Below, one piece after another: positions 25,372 through 33,728 of a stretch of DNA of 64,000 bases. Origin of the DNA: Streptomyces sp. ATexAB-D23. GTDB lineage: Bacteria; Actinomycetota; Actinomycetes; Streptomycetales; Streptomycetaceae. Position 1 is the first letter of the stretch, and the number at the start of each line of letters is the position of its first letter. Made by a program: the position numbers and the translations under genes. The stretch covers positions 1-64,000 of the forward strand of contig NZ_KB892013.1 in the NCBI RefSeq assembly GCF_000373645.1, given 5' to 3'. Under the pieces are notes generated by a model. The model had not been told where the DNA came from and made no database searches. It saw nothing but the letters and a program-made list of their open reading frames with translations.

Positions 25372-25905
25372 ATGGGAGATCAGCTACGCACCCTCCGGAC
25401 GGAAGCGGGACTCAGCCTGCGCGATCTGGCGGCACAGACCGGCCTGTCCGCGACCCTGCTCAGCCAGGTCGAGCGGGGGGTCCGCGAGCCGAGCCTCAAG
25501 ACGCTCCGGGCCCTGAGCGCCGCATTCGGCTCCTCGACCGCCTCCCTGTTCCACGAACAGGCCCCGCTCACGGCCCACCACAGCCGTCCGAGCGAGCGGT
25601 CCCGCCTGCTGATGCCGAAGGGTCTGGTGCAGTACGAGCGTCTGACACCCAGCAACGGCCAGCTCGAAGTCCTCCTGGGCACGCTCGAACCGGGGCAGTC
25701 CTCCGACTACGAGCAGTGGAGCCACGTCGCGGTCGAGTGCGCCTACGTCATCTCCGGCACGGTCGAAGTGCACGTCGCCGACCAGATTTTCGACGTCCGG
25801 GCGGGTGAGGCGCTGACCTTCGACGCGGCGCTGCCCCATCGCTACAGCAATCGCGGAGACTCGGTCGCGACCTATCTGGCCTCGGTGACACCACCCACGC
25901 CGTAG
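25372..25905 (+). CDS. XRE-family regulator with C-terminal cupin domain
   Basis: A 177-residue regulator. The N-terminal helix-turn-helix (residues about 5-60) reads LRTLRTEAGLSLRDLAAQTG, then LSATLLSQVERGVREPSLKT. The C-terminal half is a small-molecule-binding cupin barrel with HVAVECAYVISGTVEVHVAD and DAALPHRYSNRGD. This architecture is common in regulators of amino-acid and polyamine catabolism. It is divergent from the NhaC operon and probably controls it. ATG at 25372 is preferred because GAGG is five bases upstream; GTG at 25369 is too close. Confidence 0.9.
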   Translation: MGDQLRTLRTEAGLSLRDLAAQTGLSATLLSQVERGVREPSLKTLRALSAAFGSSTASLFHEQAPLTAHHSRPSERSRLLMPKGLVQYERLTPSNGQLEVLLGTLEPGQSSDYEQWSHVAVECAYVISGTVEVHVADQIFDVRAGEALTFDAALPHRYSNRGDSVATYLASVTPPTP

Positions 25906-25946
25906 GGCCGGGCGGTGCCGGGCCGGCACCCTCCTCGTCAACGACA

Positions 25947-25979
25947 TCGGTCCCCCCGCGGCAGCCGCGGGGGGACCGA
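25947..25979. terminator. Strong bidirectional hairpin terminator
   Basis: TCGGTCCCCCCGCGG (25947-25961) and its exact complement (25965-25979) form a 15-bp stem with a 3-base loop, between the convergent XRE-cupin and catalase genes. Confidence 0.85.
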
Positions 25980-25995
25980 GTGACGACCGGGTGCG

Positions 25996-27654
25996 TCAGC
26001 GTGTGACCACGTGCCGCTCGTTCGGTACGCAGTGGGTCATCGTCAGTCCGCTCACGTCGCGCGGCGGATTGTCGCCCAGGCGGGAGAGCCGCTGCCGGTC
26101 CTCATCGGTCAGGTCCTGGCCGGCCAGCGGCTCCAGGCCCTTGACGTCACCCGCGCCGATGCCGAGGCCCTCGCCGACCTTGAGGCCCAGCTCGTTCTCC
26201 ACGAGCAGGAAGTGCCAGACCATCCGCTCCTGGACCTGCCGGTCGCACTGGGAGAGCAGGTCGATGAAGTTGTGGACGAGGTCGTCCCGCTCCCACTGCT
26301 CCATCAGCAGGTAGCGCTGGCCCGCCTGGACGTAGTCGTTGGTGCGCGGGATGCGCTTGCGCGTGAGCCTGCCGCGGATCTCCGGCCCCACGTCGTCGTG
26401 CGTCGGGTACTGCGCCTCCCGCAGACCGCCGGTGATCGACGGCTCGTAGTTGACGATGGGGTTCTCGCCGCCGCCGTCGACGTGATAGGCCATCAGACCG
26501 TCGCGCTGGTTGGTGCGCACCTCCGCGTGCTTGGCCCGGTTGACCGGCAGTTGCAGATAGTTGGGGCCGACGCGGTAGCGCTGGGTGTCGCTGTAGGAGA
26601 AGGTGCGGCCCACCAGCATCTTGTCGTCGGAGAAGTCGAGCCCGTCCACCAGCACACCGGTGCCGAAGGAGATCTGGTCGTTCTCCGCGAAGTAGTTCTC
26701 CGGCATCCGGTCGAGCACCATCCGGCCGACCGTCCTGGGCGGGAACTGCTGCTCGGGCCAGGTCTTGGTGTCGTCGAGCGGGTCGAAGTCCAGCTCGGGG
26801 TGGTCGTGGTCGTCCATCAGCTGGACGAGCAGCTCCCACTCCGGGTGTTCGCCGCGCGCGATCGACTCGTACAGGTCCTTGGTCGCGTGGCCGAGACCGT
26901 CCGCCTGGACGTTCGCCGCGTCCTGCTCGGTCATGCTGCGGACGCCCGCCTTGGGCATCCAGTGGTATTTGACCAGGAAGGACTCTCCCTCGGCGTTGAC
27001 CCACTTGTAGGTGTTGACGCCGAAGCCCTGCATGTGGCGGTAGTCCGCCGGGATACCGCGCGGGCTGAACAGGTTGACCAGCATGTGCATGGACTCGGGC
27101 GTCTGCGACATGAAGTCGAAGATGCGCCTCGGCTGCTGCTCGAACGTGACGGGGTCCGGCTTGAGCGCGTGGATGACGTCGGGGAACTTGATGGCGTCCC
27201 GGATGAAGAAGATCCCCAGGTTGTTGCCGACGAGGTCCCAGTTGCCGTCCTCGGTGTAGAACTTCACCGCGAAGCCGCGCGGGTCGCGGGCCGCCTCGGA
27301 CGAGTCGCGGCCGCCGATCACGGTCGAGAAGCGCACGGCGAGGTCCGTACGCTTGCCGCGCTCCTGGAAGAGCTTGGCGCGGGTGAAGCGGCTGATGGGC
27401 TCGTCGCCGAAGGCTCCGTACGCCTCGAAGTAGCCGTACGCGGTCACGCCCCGGGCGTGGACGACGCGCTCGGGGATGCGCTCCCGGTCGAAGTGGCTGA
27501 TCTTCTCCAGGAACTGGTAGTTCTCCAGCGTGGCCGGGCCCCGGGCGCCGACGGTGCGCTGGTTCTGGTTGTCGTAGACGGGGTGGCCCTGCCGGTTGGT
27601 GAGCGTCCCGCGTTCGTCGCCGGAGGCGGGGCCCCTGCTCGATACGTCCGTCAC
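25996..27654 (-). CDS. Monofunctional haem catalase
   Basis: A 552-residue small/medium-subunit clade catalase that disproportionates hydrogen peroxide. The distal His lies in [19 protein letters not shown] (about residue 66) and the proximal Tyr ligand in [19 protein letters not shown] (about residue 353). The NADPH-site region and the Asn in [16 protein letters not shown] are intact. It is about 50 residues longer than the shortest clade-3 enzymes, with an extended C-terminal helical tail. No Fur-type regulator adjoins it. A separated inverted repeat lies 20-70 bp upstream. Confidence 0.96.
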   Translation of the reverse strand: MTDVSSRGPASGDERGTLTNRQGHPVYDNQNQRTVGARGPATLENYQFLEKISHFDRERIPERVVHARGVTAYGYFEAYGAFGDEPISRFTRAKLFQERGKRTDLAVRFSTVIGGRDSSEAARDPRGFAVKFYTEDGNWDLVGNNLGIFFIRDAIKFPDVIHALKPDPVTFEQQPRRIFDFMSQTPESMHMLVNLFSPRGIPADYRHMQGFGVNTYKWVNAEGESFLVKYHWMPKAGVRSMTEQDAANVQADGLGHATKDLYESIARGEHPEWELLVQLMDDHDHPELDFDPLDDTKTWPEQQFPPRTVGRMVLDRMPENYFAENDQISFGTGVLVDGLDFSDDKMLVGRTFSYSDTQRYRVGPNYLQLPVNRAKHAEVRTNQRDGLMAYHVDGGGENPIVNYEPSITGGLREAQYPTHDDVGPEIRGRLTRKRIPRTNDYVQAGQRYLLMEQWERDDLVHNFIDLLSQCDRQVQERMVWHFLLVENELGLKVGEGLGIGAGDVKGLEPLAGQDLTDEDRQRLSRLGDNPPRDVSGLTMTHCVPNERHVVTR

Positions 27655-27673
27655 GTGCGTCGACTCCTTCGAA

Positions 27674-27724
27674 CCGTGTACGAATGCTCCGTTTCACCAA
27701 GCTATGCGAGGTTTGCGTACACGG
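27674..27724. promoter_or_regulatory. Spaced inverted repeat upstream of the catalase gene
   Basis: CCGTGTACG (27674-27682) and CGTACACGG (27716-27724) are exact complements with centres about 42 bp apart, four helical turns. They could bind a dimer pair that loops the catalase promoter. No regulator is adjacent, so this is only a position-based suggestion. Confidence 0.3.
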
Positions 27725-27832
27725 CTGGATGGAGCGGTCCGTGCGGCGGACGGCCGTCGGGGGCACGCCGAACCGTCGTGGTCCCGTCGGTCCTGTCCGG
27801 TTCGGCTGTTCGGGTCGCCGCTCCCCCGTTCC

Positions 27833-28078
27833 TCAGAGCAGCAGGATGATCGCGTAGACCAGGAAGAACGCCGCGATGACCAGCGTCAGGCCGATGATCA
27901 GCGCCATCGGGGCCTTCGCCCAGCCCTTGGGCGGGTTGTAGACGGTGTCCTGGGGCCCCGTCTCCGACATGCCGCTCTCGGGGGGCGGGGTCTCGCCCGG
28001 CGGGACACCCCTGCCGGGTTCCAGGCCTGGGGTCCTGCGGGGTTGAGGATCGGGGTCCGGGGTCTGCGAAGAGGTCAT
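27833..28078 (-). CDS. DUF6480-type small single-span membrane protein
   Basis: An 81-residue protein. The N-terminal half is Pro-rich and acidic-neutral (TPGLEPGRGVPPGETPPPES, then SGMSETGPQDTVYNPPKGW). A single C-terminal membrane helix ALIIGLTLVIAAFFLVYAI ends the chain. The pattern matches the actinobacterial DUF6480 family as I know it; function is unknown. The ATG at 28078 gives the compact form; longer frames upstream are unsupported. It lies 178 bp upstream of the catalase gene on the same strand, but co-transcription is uncertain. Confidence 0.75.
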   Translation of the reverse strand: MTSSQTPDPDPQPRRTPGLEPGRGVPPGETPPPESGMSETGPQDTVYNPPKGWAKAPMALIIGLTLVIAAFFLVYAIILLL

Positions 28079-28154
28079 GGCTTCCACGTTCCCCGATGAC
28101 CGCCGGGTTCGCCCGCCCGGCGGCGGGGCGCCGTGCCCCGCGCGGGTGAGACGG

Positions 28155-28200
28155 CGGTGGGCCGGCCCGGGGGTGCGGTGCTCCCCGGGCCGGCCCACCG
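28155..28200. terminator. Hairpin terminator after the pectate lyase
   Basis: CGGTGGGCCGGCCCGGGG (28155-28172) and its exact complement (28183-28200) form an 18-bp stem with a 10-base loop, 36 bp downstream of the pectate lyase stop. Confidence 0.8.
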
Positions 28201-28235
28201 GCCGGTCCACCCGGCCGCGGCTTCGCCGACAGGCT

Positions 28236-29792
28236 TTAGCCGGCGTACGTCTCGAACTCCGCGATCCTCGGCGTGCCGCTGGAGCCGGTGATCTCGAAGG
28301 TGATCTTGCGCAGGGAGGTGGTGGGGATCGTGATGGCACCGGCACCGCTGCCGGTCTTCAGGACCGCTCCGGTGTCGGCGTCGAGGACCCGCCAGGAGCC
28401 GATGGCACCCTGGGCGCCCGCGGCCTCGCGGATGTCGAGCGAGGAGACCGTGGTGGCGGAGGGCCACTTGATGGAGACGGAGCCGGTCGAGCCGGACGGG
28501 GACCAGTAGGTGTTCAGGTCACCGTCGCGTACGTTGCCGTAGCTCGTCCCGCTCGCCTTGCTGGAGCCGTCGGCGCCGGCGCCGAGGCTGAGGTTGGTCC
28601 CGCCGGGCGTGGTCGGGTCCGTCGGGTCGGTGGGATCGGTCGGGTCGGTGGGGTCCGTCGGGTCGGTCGGGTCGGTCGGGTTCGTCGGGGTGCAGTTGCC
28701 GTCCGAGACCTTCAGGCCCTTGTTGGCGCCCGCCGTCCGGGTCACGATGTCGGGCACGCAGGAGGCGGTGTCGAGGTCGTAGGCGTAGGGGATGCTGACG
28801 GTGGTGTTGGACTGGGGGTCCGGGCCTGCAGGGTGGTTGTCGCTGCTGGGCGTGGACCAGGTCACGTTGTCGAAGGTGTTGCCGCTGACCTGCCAGTACC
28901 CGGTCGTGTCGGTGTAGAAGGTGCCCAGGACGTCCTTGGAGTCCTTGAAGTAGTTGTTGTCCACCTTGGCGTGGGCACCGGCCCGGGAGTTGATCCCGGA
29001 CTTGTTCAGCTTCACGTAGTAGTTGTTGTAGATGTGGGCGATGCCGCCGCGCAGCAGGGGCGTGCGGGAGTCGACGTTCTCGTACAGGTTGTGGTGGAAC
29101 GTGACATAGCCGTTGTTGAGCTGGGTCTCGCTCGACCCGATGAGGCCGCCCCGGCCGGAGTTGCGCAGGGTGCTGTAGGACAGGGTCACGTACTGGGTGT
29201 TGGCCTTCATGTCGAAGAGGCCGTCGAAGCCCTCCGACTCTCCGCCGGAGGCCTCCAGCGTGGCGTGGTCGACCCACACGTTGCGGACGTCGCTCTCCAT
29301 GCCGATGGCGTCGCCGCCGTTGGAGGTGGGCGAGCCGGACTTCTTGACGTTCTTGACGGTCACGTTCTGGATGATGATGTTGCTGGACTGGCGTATGTGG
29401 ATGCCCAGTTGGTCGAAGACGGCGCCGTTGCCGACGCCGACGAGCGTGACGTTGCTGATCTGTTTGAGCTCGATCACTCCGGCCGCCGTGTTGCAGCTGC
29501 TGCCCGACACCTTGGCGGTGTTGGCGTGGTTGATGGTCCCCTCGACCTCGATGGTGATCGGGGTGCTGCTGCTGGCCCGGCCGCACAGGGCCTCATGGAT
29601 CTGGGTCCCGGTGGTGGCGCGTACGGTCTGGCCGCCGGCGCCGCCGGTGGTCCCGCCGTTCTGGCTCGCGTAGCCGGTGGCGCCTCCGGTCGCCGCCGAG
29701 GCCTCGGGCATGGTCAGGACCGCGCCGGTCGCGGCCGCCAGGGCCATCGTGGACAGCGCCGCGGAGAGTCGCAGCGCGACTGGTCGCCTCAT
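28236..29792 (-). CDS. Secreted pectate lyase (PL1) with C-terminal discoidin-like domain
   Basis: A 518-residue exported lyase cleaving polygalacturonate by beta-elimination. The signal peptide covers residues 1 to about 33 (ending EASAATGG). The parallel beta-helix domain shows VWVDHATLEASGGESEGFDG and the calcium/substrate motif region HHNLYENVDSRTPLLRGG, typical of PL1. A Pro-Thr-Asp repeat linker (seven PTD units) leads to a ~130-residue C-terminal domain resembling F5/8-type carbohydrate binding. The ATG at 29792 has AGGA five bases upstream; an alternative start is at 29804. Confidence 0.93.
   Translation of the reverse strand: MRRPVALRLSAALSTMALAAATGAVLTMPEASAATGGATGYASQNGGTTGGAGGQTVRATTGTQIHEALCGRASSSTPITIEVEGTINHANTAKVSGSSCNTAAGVIELKQISNVTLVGVGNGAVFDQLGIHIRQSSNIIIQNVTVKNVKKSGSPTSNGGDAIGMESDVRNVWVDHATLEASGGESEGFDGLFDMKANTQYVTLSYSTLRNSGRGGLIGSSETQLNNGYVTFHHNLYENVDSRTPLLRGGIAHIYNNYYVKLNKSGINSRAGAHAKVDNNYFKDSKDVLGTFYTDTTGYWQVSGNTFDNVTWSTPSSDNHPAGPDPQSNTTVSIPYAYDLDTASCVPDIVTRTAGANKGLKVSDGNCTPTNPTDPTDPTDPTDPTDPTDPTDPTTPGGTNLSLGAGADGSSKASGTSYGNVRDGDLNTYWSPSGSTGSVSIKWPSATTVSSLDIREAAGAQGAIGSWRVLDADTGAVLKTGSGAGAITIPTTSLRKITFEITGSSGTPRIAEFETYAG
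28611..28690. repeat. 9-bp coding repeat encoding the Pro-Thr-Asp linker
   Basis: About eight degenerate tandem copies of a GGTCGGGTC-type 9-mer encode the PTD-repeat linker joining the lyase domain to the carbohydrate-binding domain. Copy number is likely to vary between strains by slippage. Confidence 0.85.
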
Positions 29793-29942
29793 GTTCGTCC
29801 TCATTCGTCGTCGGATCACGGGTGGGGAAGCCGCGTGGTGCGGTCGTGCCGGACGTGCAGGAGCCGCGTACCGCAGTGGTGCGGGCGGACCGCAGAAGTC
29901 GCCGCGGTGTGACGCCCGCCGTAACGAGGCTTGAATCAGGTG

Positions 29943-29954
29943 GAAAGCGCTTTC
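29943..29954. promoter_or_regulatory. LacI-type operator GAAAGCGCTTTC
   Basis: A perfect 12-bp palindrome with the central CG typical of LacI-family operators, 151 bp upstream of the pectate lyase start. No LacI regulator is in the window, so control would come from elsewhere. The remaining gap up to 30250 shows a loose GC-rich stem (30158-30167 with 30200-30209) but no gene. Confidence 0.55.
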
Positions 29955-30250
29955 TGGTCGCCGAGAATAGAGCCGCCAAGGTTGCACTGACAAGGCTGTG
30001 AGCACCACAGAATGCGCTCTCTTTTCAGGGACACGTCAAACCGGTGTGCGATCGGGGCGTAACCGGGTCGTAACGGCCGCGAAACCCTTCACCCGTCCGG
30101 CACGCAGGCCGGCTAACGGACCCAACTGCCCGTCCGCGGCGGGGTGATGGGCACGGCGCGGGCGGCCGTCCCGGTACGGCGCGGCGGCATGACGGATCGG
30201 GCCGCCCGCCCCCGAAGGGGCCGGACCGCCGGACGGGGGGGGCTGACGGA

Positions 30251-30676
30251 TCAGAGCAGCGCGGCCAGCGCGCCGGCGGAGACAAGGGCCAGGACGCAGC
30301 CGAGACCGGCGGTCAGTTCCCTGACGCGCCGCGCCCCGAAGGAGGGGGTGCGGGCGGTCGCGTCCTCGGGGGCGTCCTCCGCGTAGTACACGGTCACGAT
30401 GTCGCCCACCGCCACATCCAGCGGGCGCTGGCGCTCCTCGAACGAGACGGTCCGGCCGTCGGCCGTACGGAACCTCAGAGTCGGTTGCGAATGGGTGGTC
30501 GGGACGCCCTCGACGTCCACCGTCTCCTCGGTGCGCACAGCCGTGCACCGCGCCTCGGCGCTGCGCCCGGCCCAGGCGGCCCGCAGCCTCGGCCCCTGCA
30601 ACTGCCGGTCCACGATCCTCGCGAAGTTCACGGCCCCGGCCGCGGCGAGGACGAAGTAGACGGCGGCGATGACCAT
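30251..30676 (-). CDS. DUF3592-type membrane protein
   Basis: A 141-residue protein with an N-terminal helix (VIAAVYFVLAAAGAVNFARI), a central soluble beta-rich domain (PTLRFRTADGRTVSFEERQR, then VAVGDIVTVYYAEDAP) and a C-terminal helix VLALVSAGALAALL. The VxVxYxxxxP turn is the DUF3592 hallmark. The function is unknown. The ATG at 30676 is preceded by GGGAG. It stands alone, divergent from the di-iron oxygenase locus. Confidence 0.78.
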   Translation of the reverse strand: MVIAAVYFVLAAAGAVNFARIVDRQLQGPRLRAAWAGRSAEARCTAVRTEETVDVEGVPTTHSQPTLRFRTADGRTVSFEERQRPLDVAVGDIVTVYYAEDAPEDATARTPSFGARRVRELTAGLGCVLALVSAGALAALL

Positions 30677-30887
30677 GACTCTCCCGGATTCGGCGGCCCC
30701 CCGGCCGGCACCATCCGGGCGCCGGGGCCACGGCGGACCGTCATGGTCTCCCGCGCGGCGCCCGCCGACAAGGCCCCCGGCCTCCGCCCCGGGACACACC
30801 AACACCACGCGCGCGCCCGCGCCGTGGAGAGAACGTACGAATTCCCTACGCGGGGGTAGTGAGCGCGCCGCTCTTGCTATACCTTCC

Positions 30888-30922
30888 GTCTAACAGCTTG
30901 CTAGACACCGCGTCTAACAAGC
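30888..30922. promoter_or_regulatory. GTCTAACA operator cluster in front of the AurF-like gene
   Basis: GCTTGCTAGAC (30896-30906) and GTCTAACAAGC (30912-30922) form an inverted repeat of 11 bp with one mismatch; another GTCTAACAGC half-site lies just upstream (30888-30897). It is a likely repressor site about 96-130 bp before the oxygenase gene, in a 341-bp gap with no supported gene. The cognate regulator is not evident. Confidence 0.5.
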
Positions 30923-31017
30923 GGGGCGGCGCCCGGCAGCCATCGACCTCATCGGCCCACGCGGGATGAGGGGGCCGGGCGGCGACGGGCCGATCCCACG
31001 AGTCAAGGAGCCGCAGC

Positions 31018-31932
31018 ATGGCAAGCAGCACCGTCCGGGCGGAGGACCAGGACCGGGCCGCCGAGCAGGACGTCGCCCGGCGCCTGCTGGATTCGTCCGC
31101 GAAGCTCTCGTACGATCCGGCCACCGAGGTGGACTGGAACACCCCTCTGGACACGGACCACCACGGCGCGAGCCCCGAGTGGAGCACGCTCTACTCCACC
31201 TCGTACTGGGCGGAGTTGACGGAGCCTCAGCGCAAGGCGCTGACACGCCAGGAGGCCGCGTCGGTCGCCAGCACCGGCATCTGGTTCGAGATGATCCTCC
31301 AACAGATGGTGCTGCGCGACATGTACGCCAAGGACCCGACCGATCCGCGTTTCCAGTGGGCCCTGACCGAGGTCGCCGACGAGTGCCGGCACTCGATCAT
31401 GTTCGCGCGGGGCGCCGCGAAGCTCGGCGCACCCGCCTACCGGCCGCGCCGGCCCGTGATCGAACTGGGCCGCGCCTTCAAGACACTTGCCTTCGGCGAG
31501 GCCGCCTACGCGGCGATCCTCGTGGCGGAGGAGGTGCTCGACGTGATGCAGCGCGACTGGATGCGGGACGAGCGCGTCGCCCCGTTCGTCCGCACGATCA
31601 ACAACATCCATGTGGTGGAGGAGTCGCGCCACATGAAGTTCGCCCGGGACGAGACCCGTAAACGGCTGCGCGGCGCGGGCCCGGTCCGCAGGCACCTCAA
31701 CGCGCTCGTGGTCGCCATCGCCTCGTACTACATCGTCACCAGCATGGTGAACCGTGACGTGTACGCGAACGCGGGCCTGGACGCCGCGCGGGCGCGCGCC
31801 GAGGCGAAGACCAACGAGCACCACAAGTCCCTGATGCGGTCGAGCTGTTCGGGGCTGATGGAGTTCCTGGCCTCGGCCCGCCTGCTGACGAAGCCGGCCC
31901 TGTTCTTCTACAAGCGCGCCGACCTGATCTGA
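31018..31932 (+). CDS. AurF-like di-iron N-oxygenase
   Basis: A 304-residue protein of the p-aminobenzoate N-oxygenase (AurF) family. The ferritin-like di-iron site is built from EMILQQM, the D-E-C-R-H box in EVADECRHSIMFARGAAKLG, EEVLDV and the E-x2-H box in VVEESRHMKFARDE, giving the Glu and His ligands expected. Relatives convert aromatic or aliphatic amines to nitro compounds; the substrate here is unknown. AAGGAG lies seven bases before the ATG. The ferredoxin/reductase gene that follows 25 bp later is the obvious electron source. Confidence 0.85.
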   Translation: MASSTVRAEDQDRAAEQDVARRLLDSSAKLSYDPATEVDWNTPLDTDHHGASPEWSTLYSTSYWAELTEPQRKALTRQEAASVASTGIWFEMILQQMVLRDMYAKDPTDPRFQWALTEVADECRHSIMFARGAAKLGAPAYRPRRPVIELGRAFKTLAFGEAAYAAILVAEEVLDVMQRDWMRDERVAPFVRTINNIHVVEESRHMKFARDETRKRLRGAGPVRRHLNALVVAIASYYIVTSMVNRDVYANAGLDAARARAEAKTNEHHKSLMRSSCSGLMEFLASARLLTKPALFFYKRADLI

Positions 31933-31957
31933 CCCGAGCCGAGAGCCCGAGCCGACC

Positions 31958-33604
31958 ATGACCTACGCCATCACCCAGACCTGCTGCAGCGACGCCACCT
32001 GTGTCTCCGTGTGCCCCGTCAACTGCATCCACCCGACACCGGAGGAAAGGGACTTCGGCAGCACGGAGATGCTGTACGTCGACCCGCGGACCTGCATCGA
32101 CTGCGGTGCCTGCGCCGATGCCTGCCCGGTGGACGCGATCTTCCCGGTGGACAGCCTCTTCGGGGCACGCGAGGAGTACGCCGCCATCAACGCGGCCTAC
32201 TACGCGGACCGGGAGCCGGAGCCGGCCTCCGGGCCCAACTTCCACGCCTGGGGCGCCCCTTCCTTCGCGCGCAGCCTGCCGTCGGACTTCGCGCCGATCC
32301 GGGTGGCGGTCGTCGGCACCGGCCCCGCCGGGATGTACGCCGCCGAGGACCTGCTGCTGCACACCAACGCCGAGGTGACCCTGGTCGACCGGCTGCCGGT
32401 GGCGGGCGGCCTCGTCCGGTACGGAGTGGCACCGGACCACCCGGGCACGAAGGGGGTGGGCGAGACCTTCGCGCGCTTCCACTCCCACCCCCGGGTGCGG
32501 ATGCATCTCGGGGTCGAGGTGGGCAAGGACATCACCGCCGATGAGCTGGCCGCGCACCACGACGCGGTGATCTACGCGGTCGGCGCCGGCGCCGACCGCC
32601 GGCTCGGCATCCCGGGCGAGGACCTGCCCTCCAGCATCGCGGCGACCTCGTTCGTCTCCTGGTACAACGCGCACCCCGAGGTGGCGCCGGAGGCCGTGGA
32701 CCTGTCCGGCGCCGAACGCGTGGTCGTCGCCGGGAACGGCAACGTGGCGCTCGATGTGGCACGCCTGCTGGTCACGGACGCGGCCTCGCTGGCGGGCACC
32801 GACATCGCCGATCACGCGCTCGCGGCGCTGCGCGGCTCGGCGGTGCGCGAGGTCTTGCTGCTGGGGCGGCGCGGCCCCGAGGACGCCGCCTGCACCTCGT
32901 CCGAGCTGCTCGCGCTCAGCCATCTGCCGGGCGTGGAGCTGGTGGTGGACGACCACGATCCGCGCATCGGCCCCGCGATCGAGGGCGCGGCGTACGGCAG
33001 TGCGGCCGCCGTGCTGCGGGGCGTACACCGGGAGCACGTGGACTGGTCGCGCCCGCCGGCGGACGGGCGGCGCATCGTGCTCCGCTTCCACTCCGCACCC
33101 GTCGAGATCGTCGGCCGGGACGCCGTGGAAGCCGTCCGGGTCACGGCCGGGGAGGGCGAGGCGCGGCTGCCGGCGCAGCTGTTCCTGCGGGCGATCGGCT
33201 ACCGGGGCCTGGCGCTCCCGGGCCTGCCCTTCGACGAGGCGAGCGGCACGGTGCCGCACGAGGGCGGCCGGGTGGCGGGCCTGCCCGGGACGTATGTCGT
33301 CGGCTGGATCAAGCGCGGCCCCTCGGGCGGCATCGGCGCCAACCGCACCTGCGCGGCCGAGACCGTCGGCACGCTGCTGGCGGACGCGGTCGCCGGGGCG
33401 CTTCCCGCCCCCGCCCACCCGGCCAGGGCGTTCGGCCGCCTGGTGCGCGGCCGGAGCCGCCAGGTGGTCGACGCCCGGGGTCTGGCCGCCATCGACCGGG
33501 CCGAGCGGGCGCGCGGCCGGGACGGCGGGCGGCCGAGGGTCAAGTTCGCCACGGTGCCCGAGCTGGTCGCGGCGGCGAGGGGGCGCCGCCGGGCCGCGGG
33601 CTGA
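31958..33604 (+). CDS. Ferredoxin-fused FprA-type ferredoxin-NADP reductase
   Basis: A 548-residue fusion. Residues 1-60 form a bacterial 7Fe/8Fe ferredoxin domain with CCSDATCVSVCPVNC and CIDCGACADACPVDAI. From about residue 110 an adrenodoxin-reductase-like FprA domain begins with VAVVGTGPAGMYAAEDLLLH and VAGGLVRYGVAPDHPGTKGV, and closes with GWIKRGPSGGIGANRTCAAE. It moves electrons from NAD(P)H through FAD to iron-sulfur clusters. Adjacent to the AurF-like enzyme, it probably reduces the di-iron centre. A C-terminal Arg-rich tail follows. Confidence 0.92.
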   Translation: MTYAITQTCCSDATCVSVCPVNCIHPTPEERDFGSTEMLYVDPRTCIDCGACADACPVDAIFPVDSLFGAREEYAAINAAYYADREPEPASGPNFHAWGAPSFARSLPSDFAPIRVAVVGTGPAGMYAAEDLLLHTNAEVTLVDRLPVAGGLVRYGVAPDHPGTKGVGETFARFHSHPRVRMHLGVEVGKDITADELAAHHDAVIYAVGAGADRRLGIPGEDLPSSIAATSFVSWYNAHPEVAPEAVDLSGAERVVVAGNGNVALDVARLLVTDAASLAGTDIADHALAALRGSAVREVLLLGRRGPEDAACTSSELLALSHLPGVELVVDDHDPRIGPAIEGAAYGSAAAVLRGVHREHVDWSRPPADGRRIVLRFHSAPVEIVGRDAVEAVRVTAGEGEARLPAQLFLRAIGYRGLALPGLPFDEASGTVPHEGGRVAGLPGTYVVGWIKRGPSGGIGANRTCAAETVGTLLADAVAGALPAPAHPARAFGRLVRGRSRQVVDARGLAAIDRAERARGRDGGRPRVKFATVPELVAAARGRRRAAG

Positions 33605-33621
33605 TTCCGCGCCGGCCACGC

Positions 33622-33728
33622 CGTCGGCGCGGCCGGCCGGTCAGAACTCCTCCGGCCCCGACAACCGCCGTGGCCCGCCCCATCATGGACCCACGTCGGC
33701 GCGGCCGGCCGGTCAGAACTCCTCCGGC
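33622..33728. repeat. 35-bp direct repeat duplicating the end of the DoxX gene
   Basis: A perfect 35-bp sequence (starting CGTCGGCGCGGCCGGCCGGT) occurs at 33622-33656 and 33694-33728. The second copy contains the last codons and stop of the DoxX gene (reverse strand, ...EEF-stop), and the first copy would encode the same ending. The copies lie 72 bp apart, so the gene's 3' end has been duplicated downstream. Confidence 0.85.

Noticed and set aside
26011..27849. 612-codon plus-strand open frame over the catalase gene
   Set aside because: It is the antisense shadow of a clear haem catalase with all catalytic residues on the minus strand.
28611..28690. Repeat array as a CRISPR or regulatory repeat
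   Set aside because: The 9-bp units are in frame and encode a Pro-Thr-Asp linker within the pectate lyase; there are no spacers.
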